Part shown: piece by piece, positions 57,276 to 64,000 of the stretch
Numbering within the stretch: position 1 is the stretch's first letter
Layout: each line of letters opens with the position of its first letter
Assembly (NCBI GenBank): GCA_036784855.1
Contig: JAZDSV010000001.1
Span: 186,001 to 250,000 of the forward strand
Length of the DNA: 64,000 bases
Source of the DNA: Aphelidium insulamus
Lineage: Eukaryota > Aphelidiomycota > Aphelidea > Aphelidiaceae
Direction of reading: 5' to 3'
The notes under the pieces: generated by a model
The model's database searches: none
The model's input: only the letters and a program-made list of their open reading frames with translations
Told to the model about the DNA's origin: nothing
Program-made: the position numbers and the translations under genes

Positions 57276-58710
57276 ATGCCGTCAGCTGGAGACTCAGGCA
57301 GGTTAACAATTCATGGCGCCGCATCACTGACGCGCGGTGCAGCAATGGGGTTTCTACCGCGACTACCACCATCTGCCCCCACGAACAATTCATTCATGCC
57401 GAGTAGCGCTTTAAACGCGTTCATGCCGTCCCGCCGGAGCGCGCCGTACCCGCAGGAAGACAGCAGCTCGATAATGACGGCAGATACCGCCAATGCCGAG
57501 GTCATATTTGCTCCGGGGAAACTGCGAGACTTTTTCGCCGAAGTTCATCGCCTGGGCACGAGCAACACTGTCCGCTCCAGCCCGGCCTCCTCCATCACCA
57601 GAAGGCGCGGAATGAGTGTGGCCTCCTCGATTCAAAACGGATCCGGGGTGTTCCTGGACGGCATGTCGATCCCGCAGTACTATGAACGCACTCTCCGCGA
57701 GTCCAGGAACTCTATTCAGGATACCTTTACGCGCACCGGCGCAGACTCGTACGCGTCCATTGTGCGCCGCACCTCGGCCCTACTGCCTAATGAGGCTGCG
57801 GTTGTGGGCGCTAGAAAGGAAGTCATGTCGGAGCCAATATTTGCCGCGCCCAGAGCCAGTGCACAGAAGCGGCCGACAATGCCGTCGTTTCAGCCACCAG
57901 AGCAGCAGCAGCAATTACAGCAACAACAGCAGCAGCACAACAGGCAGCAGCACTTCCAGCGGGTGACGCAATCTGAGCCCGAGGCAATCAAGTATCATGA
58001 AAGTCCGAAAGCGCCATCGCGCTCACCTGCAATGCAGCGACAGGTGCCTGTTCCGGTAATATCTGTCGCAGACAGTTTTGTCGAGCCGGAACCCCTTGTT
58101 GATACCGTGATTTCCGATGCTAAGCCGGCCTCATCTGCAGTGGGACAAGCATCAGACACTCTACGTCGTCTCAATATGTCACTGAACAAGGGTCCTGGAC
58201 CCCCTGCGACAGCTATGAACGCTGTGCAAGTTGTAATTGGTAGCACTACTGGTGCTTCGGATGCTGCACCTAGTGACACAATGGAAACAGAAGGAACAGC
58301 TACAGAAGCCGAGGAAGCCCAGAAGCCCAGACCTCCAACGGCGGAAGGCTGTGCGAGGTGTGGAAATTGCGGACGCCAGTTCAATTTGGAGCGAATTGAA
58401 CGACATTCTAATGCGTGCTCGAAACTGAAAGAACGGAAACCGGTTGACGGGCGCACCCTGCGAACTCGCAACACGGAGCTGGAAGCGTTTGAAAAGGAGC
58501 AACAGCGACGCAACAAAGGAGGCAAGGGCCGCCCGCAAGTTGTGGTGGTGGACAAGCCGAGTGCACCCGGCGGTAAGAGTTCATGGCGGCAGCAGCATGG
58601 TGCGTTATATTGATATTGTATATTGATGTAATTCTCATTTCATTAACCTGGCGAGCGTTGCAGAGCAGCTTGTAAATTCAATTCGAGCGTCAAAAGAGAT
58701 TAGTAAATAG
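57276..58710 (+). CDS. C2HC zinc-finger protein (ZC2HC1-like)
   Basis: Two exons. The long first exon begins MPSAGDSGRLTIHG and is mostly Ser/Pro/Gln-rich and disordered, with a poly-Gln tract (57899-57960). Near its end is CGNCGRQFNLERIERHSNAC, a C2HC finger of the ZC2HC1 type, followed by a basic helix and SSWRQQH; the short second exon adds EQLVNSIRASKEISK. The KxxWRxQHxxL ending is a further ZC2HC1 feature. Its molecular role is unknown. Confidence 0.78.
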
Positions 58711-58729
58711 ACGCCCGCTTTCACTTCAT

Positions 58730-61700
58730 TCAGGCAGCTGTCATTTTGTGCAACTTTTCGTCGGACGCAGGAACGTGAGGTTTCGGCGGCTTTGTGCGGT
58801 AAAGGACCCACGCCGAAGCAAAGATGCAAAACACCAGCACCAGCACAATGACAGTCAGTGCGATTCCGGCCTTCAACACAAGCAGACCAAGCAAACAGTT
58901 GATGATGCCAAATAACAGAGCTCCGCGACCCAACCACCAGTGAATCTTGTCTGGAAACATTGGAGTAGCCTTTCTGTTTGGATTCCAGTAGTAATCGGCA
59001 AGTTTTCCTAGCACCGGCTGAATTATGGCAGCAATAAAGACAAGCACGCCGACGTATCCGTGGATAATCTGCACCGGATCGTCGCTTGCCAAAAAGTCTC
59101 CGGTAGACAGCTTGTCGAATAGTACGATGCAAAACGCAATGACCGTAAATGTCGTCGCCACAGCCATTAATGACCAGTGCATTGTATACCACGTGTGGCC
59201 GATGTGCTTGAAATGGCGAGCAATCAGCACGGCAATCGGGGCAGAAATTAACCACGCCAACAGCATTAGGATGCCGTGCGCATACTTCCATCCAATCTCT
59301 TCACTGTCGAGCTGGGTAATTGCAGCATAAGAGGCACTCAAATCAACTTTAAATGCGCCGTAAGAACCCGATGGATGTTCGACCAGACTGTCGGATGTGG
59401 GATGGTAGGCGTATATGACGGTAGTCTCTTGCCCATTAGTCGCAATCGAGTTGTCCTCGTTGATGGAGTTGTCACTGCCGACAAATCGACGACGGAAGGT
59501 GATGTAAGTCACGCCGTTAATTTCACTACCCGCATATGATATCACATCATTTGTTCCTTGACTGCTGCTGTCGAGACGCGGCGTGGTATGGCCAGTGGCG
59601 TAGTAATCAGCCACATTGGCCACGCCGTCCTTAACGTAGCCAATAACAATATCTGCACCTGCCATTTCTCCACTCGGGCTGATTCCCACGCCCAGCCAGC
59701 CGGTACCTGCGCAATCAGTAAGGTGTTTAATGTAATTGTCATGGAATCTACCGGCTAACTCTGCTGCCACTTCCCAGATTGGATTAGGGTCATTAGCGTT
59801 GAGCACTTTCCATGCAAGTTTCAACGCTCCTTGAGTCACATTCTGACTAAAATTTCCCGCACTAATAGGCCCAGCCACAAGTTCTACAATTAAGACATGT
59901 GTGGATAATACTTATCCTATACTTACTGGTGAGGGTCGTGAATGTGAATGGCTGTGATGGCGGAGACTGGCCGGCGCTACTGATGGCAAGCAAGGTGTAG
60001 CTGTACTGCGTGCCAGCATTTAAACCGCTGTCCACAAAGCTAGTAGAAGCATCAGCGGTACGGTCGATAACCGTCGACTGCTGTATGACACCAGTGCTGT
60101 TGTACTGGCTGCGAGTGATGTTGTAGCCAGCGATAGCAATGTCTGAAGTTGGAGCGTCCCACTTCAGAGTAACGGCTGTGTCACCAATATTGCTGAAGGC
60201 TACATTAGTGACTTTGGCGGGTGGCTGCGGAGGCGTTGCTGTGGTGGACACAATCGCGGTACTGTAAGGGCCAGTACCATAGGAGTTGTGTGCCGCCACT
60301 CGGATCGTGTAATCGGTTGACGGCAGCAGGCCAGTAATGACAAGCGAGTTTGTCGTCAAAGCACTTGATTTTGTCAAGTATCTAACTGACGAACCGGTGC
60401 CGTTCACCACAAGTTCAATCTGATAGCTGGTAATTGCGGCGCCTCCGCTGTCCACGGGATCGGAGCATTTGATAGTGATAGAGTTTATGGTCGATGCCAC
60501 CAGGGACAGATTGCGAGGTACCCCGGGCGCTGTAAGGGTAAGATAATGAAAACTCCACTTAATATAGCACTCACCAACTGCATTAGCGCTGTCGGTGGAG
60601 AATATCACAGCATCACTGATGGGACCGACGCCAAGAGCATTCTGCGCCGCAACAGCCAGATCGTACTTTGTATTCACTGCCAGCGGCGAAAGGGACGCAC
60701 TAGTCTGCGAGCCATTGTACGCCACCGAACTGTTCAAGTAGAGAATGTACGTCAATATCGGAGAGCCACCATTGTCGGGCACAGCCCAAGATACATTGAG
60801 TGAGGTCTGTGACGAGGCCTGAAGAATGGGCGAAGTTGGCTTTCCGGGCACTGTAATGTTAGATACCGCATGCTGATTATATTTGAATTCGCAAACGTAC
60901 CGGAAGCGGAAATCAGCACCGCAAGCAGCGGAGAATTGGGCGACGTGCCCAGCGTATTTGTGGCGGATAGACGGAACTTGTATGACCGACCAGACACCAG
61001 TCCGGTCACGGTGCAATTTAATGCAGCTCCCGAATAGACCGTGGAATACGTTGTGCCACCCAGTCCGTTGTTGATTTGAACGGTGTACGATGTGACGGGA
61101 ACAAACGAAGATGTTGTGGGAGCCACCCATCGAATGGAGCACGCAGTGCTGTTGACTGTCACAAGTGTCGGAGCGGCTGGGGCCGGTGGAACACTGCAGT
61201 CCTGGCACAGTTTCAGGGTACTGGCACCAGCTGAATTGTGCTTGTTCGCAGTGGTCAGACCACTATTTGGCGGATCCGACGAGTCCAGTGCCCATATGAT
61301 ATTAGTGCTGGCCAGCACATCCAGCACGTTGTCCGACAAATCGCCGGTATCCAGCAGGCGACTGAACTCCATGGTAGTGACGCCGCCGATAGCACTGGAA
61401 GCCAGCAGTGTCACGTCCTGTGACGCGTCCAAGTCAGGCAAGCCATTACCGCCGCTGCAGAAGTAGTCCTTCAGATAGCCTATTCCACCAGAAGTGACCC
61501 AGCCGACAATAAGATCCGCGTCAACCATGTCGAATCCAGGCGAGAATCCAATGGCTATCCATCCCGCTGTGGTGGCCTGTATACCAACACTGATCCGGGT
61601 ACTCGTGATGTTCCAGTACATGCGAAAGTTTGAGCCTGTATCCAACGTTGTCTGGTACTTGTACGCTCCTAGAGCGACACACATGTTGACCAGCACTGCC

Positions 61701-61732
61701 GCCACGAGCACGGTATCCAGCGCCGCGAACAT
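58730..61732 (-). CDS. DOMON-FN3-DOMON-cytochrome b561 membrane protein
   Basis: Four exons. MFAALDTVLVAAVLVNMCVA is a signal peptide. A first DOMON domain (ATTAGWIAIGFSPGFDMVDADLIV) is followed by four fibronectin type III repeats (P-WxxP and NSYGTGPYS-type motifs), a second DOMON domain (GWLGVGISPSGEMAGADIVI) and a cytochrome b561 core of five or more membrane helices. The heme ligand His residues occur in KYAHGILMLLAW, YTMHWSL, IIHGYVGVLV and IHWWLGRGAL. Such proteins move electrons across a membrane to outside acceptors. The introns (donors GTACGT, GTGAGT, GTAAGT) lie at module borders. Confidence 0.92.
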
Positions 61733-61994
61733 GGTTCGACTGTGTGCACAGCGAGTCGAAACAGTTTCCAGGTCGGTAACAAACCAACCATCAAACAACA
61801 CGCAAATAACTTGTCATGGAAATCCCTGAAAACGCTTAGATTATCTGTTAAAGTGAACGATAACCAACCACCAGCAAGCAGCCGATTGGTCCGCGCATAT
61901 TAATTACGCGCTGGTTTAAACAGTCCTGTAGCCGCACTCCTCCGGTTACATTTGCTCTATCCATCCATCCTACATCCATCCACCTCTGCAAGCA
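61733..61994. other. Divergent promoter region
   Basis: Between the b561 gene (-) and the first proline-rich gene (+). No gene. Confidence 0.4.
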
Positions 61995-62507
61995 ATGAAG
62001 ATATCGCTCGTGAGTGTTCTAGTGACGCTGGCAGTGGCGCGCGGTCAGAGTCTACGCGACATATTTACAGGGTCGCTGCCACAGGCGCGTGAACCTCCTC
62101 CACCTCCCGCAGACACTACTCCGCCGCCTCCTCCCGCAGACGCGCCACCTCCCCCGCCTGCACCGGCCCCATCACCTCCCCCTCCATCGCCGCCCTCACC
62201 GACACCTTCGCCGCCGCCAACAACTCCATCTCCTCCTCCGCCACCACCCTCATCTCCGCCGCCAGCATCTCCGCCGCCGTCAACCCCTACACCCGCATCA
62301 CCTACAGCTCCAGTGGCCGCTATTCCAAACATTCCAGCAGTGCCAGGTTCCCCGATTTTATCGCCGTCCACAACCGAGACAGTCCCGCCGTCGCCGACTG
62401 TCACGAACAAGACCACTGTGCGCCCTCAGTGGCCAAGTGCTGCCACCGCTAATGCTGCCACCTACTCGTCCCTACTAATCGGTGTCATCTACGCGGCGTT
62501 TGCGTAA
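61995..62507 (+). CDS. Proline-rich secreted protein with GPI-type tail, copy 1
   Basis: Intron-free, 170 aa. Signal peptide MKISLVSVLVTLAVARG, then about 100 residues of Pro with Ser, Ala and Thr (extensin-like PPPPPADTT and SPPPP motifs), then a less repetitive region with one N-x-T, and a C-terminal hydrophobic tail after QWPSAATANAATYSS, as in GPI-anchored wall proteins. It is probably O-glycosylated. A poly(A)-like AATAAA lies at 62542-62547. A paralogue follows 160 bp downstream. Confidence 0.78.
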   Translation: MKISLVSVLVTLAVARGQSLRDIFTGSLPQAREPPPPPADTTPPPPPADAPPPPPAPAPSPPPPSPPSPTPSPPPTTPSPPPPPPSSPPPASPPPSTPTPASPTAPVAAIPNIPAVPGSPILSPSTTETVPPSPTVTNKTTVRPQWPSAATANAATYSSLLIGVIYAAFA

Positions 62508-62541
62508 TGCGCTGCCACAATACTTTTATACAATGCACACA

Positions 62542-62547
62542 ATAAAA
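62542..62547 (+). terminator. Poly(A)-signal-like AATAAA after proline-rich gene 1
   Basis: AATAAA about 35 bp after the TAA at 62505. Confidence 0.35.
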
Positions 62548-62669
62548 TTCTACTCAAACACCTGACCGCTACTTAATATGGCGCAGGGGTAAGCTTGGCA
62601 TCGGTAGGTGCGGGGCCTTGGCGCATCTTTCACTCTCGCCCGTCAAGCATCAACGTTCATTTGTTAACA

Positions 62670-63263
62670 ATGCGCGTGTCGACTTGCTTGGCTTCCGCCT
62701 TGGTGTACGCGTGCGTGGCCTTCAACGCGGTCACTTATGCGCAAAACACGTCCACTCCCACTCCCAGTCCCACTCCCACACCCACGCCGACACCAACACC
62801 CACTCCTACTCCGACGCCAACGCCAACACCCACTCCCACTCCCACTCCTACACCCACTCCCACACCCACGCCGACACCAACACCCACTCCTACTCCGACG
62901 CCAACGCCAACACCCACTCCCACTCCCACTCCTACACCCACTCCCACACCCACACCTACACCGCCACCGCCACCGCCGCCGCCTGCACCATCGCCACCCG
63001 CACCCGCTCCCCCGACCGTGATTGTTCCCGTGCCGGGTCCACCCACAACAACCATCATTCCACCGCCGCCAGTCGTGATGGTGCCATCGCCGGACTCTCC
63101 CACACCGCCCCCTCCTGCCCCGGCTCCAGGACCAGACGGAACCGTACCTCCTCCACCGCCGAGTGGTGCCAAACGACCGCTCTGGCCGGGGTCCGCGTCA
63201 TTGAACGGCCCGTCGGTAGTTTTGCTGGCTGCATCACTCTTGCTCGCGTATGTCGCGATCTAA
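62670..63263 (+). CDS. Proline/threonine-repeat secreted protein with GPI-type tail, copy 2
   Basis: Intron-free, about 197 aa from ATG 62670, with signal peptide [19 protein letters not shown]; an in-frame ATG at 62595 would bury it. Some 30 alternating Pro-Thr dipeptides (residues about 30-100) are followed by a Pro-rich region and the tail [19 protein letters not shown]. The RP-x-WP-x-SA motif before the hydrophobic tail is shared with copy 1, so the two are paralogues. The repeated region should be densely O-glycosylated and extended. Confidence 0.76.
   Translation: MRVSTCLASALVYACVAFNAVTYAQNTSTPTPSPTPTPTPTPTPTPTPTPTPTPTPTPTPTPTPTPTPTPTPTPTPTPTPTPTPTPTPTPTPTPTPTPPPPPPPPAPSPPAPAPPTVIVPVPGPPTTTIIPPPPVVMVPSPDSPTPPPPAPAPGPDGTVPPPPPSGAKRPLWPGSASLNGPSVVLLAASLLLAYVAI
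62754..62960. repeat. PT-coding repeat with a duplicated 84-bp block
   Basis: A cccact/cccaca hexanucleotide-type array encodes (Pro-Thr)n. Within it an 84-bp block at 62781 recurs at 62865, an in-frame duplication of 28 residues. Confidence 0.85.
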
Positions 63264-64000
63264 CCCTCCTCAATATAACACTGGGCATGTGAGGCTTCAT
63301 ACTTTGTGCGCCGCATAATACCAGGTGTACGGTACTCTGTGAACTCTGTTAACTTCTAAAGGTACACCTTTACGTATGTATCATGATGCGCTCAGGGAAT
63401 TGTAGTTTAATTAAACCGTCACGTTGCCCAAGGGCAATCTGGATCTCAAAATCATCACGGCGCGTATATAGATTGTACGTTTGCAGGCACCCTTTACACG
63501 GATGCGTGCACATGTTTGTATATAATCAAAGCCTCATCGATCTTGGTGATAAGTTTATAATAGTCTTCATCGGCGTGTCACTGCCTAAGAAGCGCGGATA
63601 AACTGTTTAAATCATCGGCTGCACAATTGATCGCTGGCGGTGCAGGGCACTTGGATGCCAAGCGCGCACTGCACCGCGTTCCTAGCAGTTGAAGATGGCG
63701 GTGTTAGGAGATTGCATCGCGTTTTATACCCATCACGGTTAAGGTTCCTTCGGTCCAGGTTAGGGAGGGTCGGCTTAAGGTTGGGTTACGTCCAAAGTTC
63801 CGTATCAGGATTTGACACGTGTACGCGATGGCGTTCTTGCGCACTGTTTCGCACTGTGGCTGCTATAATAAGCGTCACAATGCGCGGCCATAAGAACGCC
63901 CGGTGTCGGTGGTAACGCACTTGCTCTCCTCAGTTGTTCTGTGCATGTATTATCAGCCAGTTCAAGCTTTCGCCTCTCACAAGTACGACAATAACATGGG
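63264..64000. other. Right flank without a certain gene
   Basis: Apart from the tentative minus-strand exon at 63370-63513, no supported gene. A ttaggg/ggttag-like stretch near 63738-63785 is not a telomere. Confidence 0.4.
63370..63513 (-). CDS. Tentative short exon or ORF with Cys motif
   Basis: A 47-codon minus-strand frame starts MCTHPCKGCLQTYNLY and ends LIKLQFPERIMIHT before TAA. It has three closely spaced cysteines and coding-like amino acid make-up, which may be the last exon of a gene extending right. No family is recognised, and chance is possible. Confidence 0.25.
   Translation of the reverse strand: MCTHPCKGCLQTYNLYTRRDDFEIQIALGQRDGLIKLQFPERIMIHT

Noticed and set aside
63738-63790. 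Telomere-like ttaggg/ggttaag words
   Set aside because: Only scattered single units. No tandem TTAGGG array, and unremarkable sequence follows to the window end.

Overview
This is eukaryotic nuclear DNA, gene-dense and rich in short introns (mostly 40-70 bp, GT-AG plus an unusual number of GC-AG). About 36 protein genes, one U2 snRNA gene and several simple-sequence arrays can be supported. A Zn2Cys6 (Gal4-type) transcription factor, proteinase-K-like subtilases, a Kex1-type carboxypeptidase and GPI-anchored proline-rich wall-type proteins point to a fungus. RAB23, a CEP70-like centrosomal protein, MCM8, a BORCS6-like BORC subunit, JMJD4 and a voltage-gated K+ channel are mostly missing from Dikarya. 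My inference is an early-diverging, probably zoosporic (flagellated) fungus or a close relative. The species cannot be named from the sequence.

Layout, left to right. 0-8 kb: 5' part of homoserine dehydrogenase (-), GDP-mannose pyrophosphorylase (-), a five-copy 90-bp minisatellite, a small basic SLX9-like protein (-), a secreted LRR/kinase-like protein (-) and a frameshifted subtilase (-). 8-16 kb: Kv-type channel (+), secreted acidic repeat protein (-), myristoylated-type EF-hand sensor (+), U2 snRNA (-), JMJD4 (+), UDP-glucuronate decarboxylase (-). 16-26 kb, all +: BSP-family metalloprotease overlapping an unknown coiled-coil gene, MCM8, ABHD11-type hydrolase, DOMON/GPI protein, intact subtilase, BORCS6-like gene. 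26-37 kb: Zn2Cys6 factor (+), EF-hand membrane protein (-), two tandem glutaminyl cyclase paralogues (+), CEP70-like (-), RAB23 (-). 37-49.6 kb: FAM114-like protein (+), class V myosin (-), A20/AN1 zinc finger (+), ABCD4-like transporter overlapping a Maf-type nucleotide pyrophosphatase (+). 49.6-64 kb: a long GTA-repeat tract, Kex1-like carboxypeptidase (+), DDHD phospholipase (-), inactive-looking OTU protein (+), C2HC zinc-finger protein (+), a DOMON-FN3-DOMON-cytochrome b561 protein (-) and two proline-rich GPI-type proteins (+).

Themes. Several genes serve the secretory pathway and surface: GDP-mannose and UDP-xylose synthesis, Kex1, subtilases, glutaminyl cyclases, DOMON proteins, proline-rich GPI proteins, and vesicle factors (myosin V, RAB23, FAM114, DDHD lipase, BORCS6). 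CEP70 and RAB23 are neighbours and suggest centriole/cilium biology. The most notable observations are the GC-AG introns (16 of about 100 inferred introns), a U2 snRNA with UU in place of the usual AA at the U2/U6 helix I bulge, and two same-strand gene pairs whose coding regions overlap. All splice models were made by eye from reading frame and family conservation; where exon sums were checked they were multiples of three.
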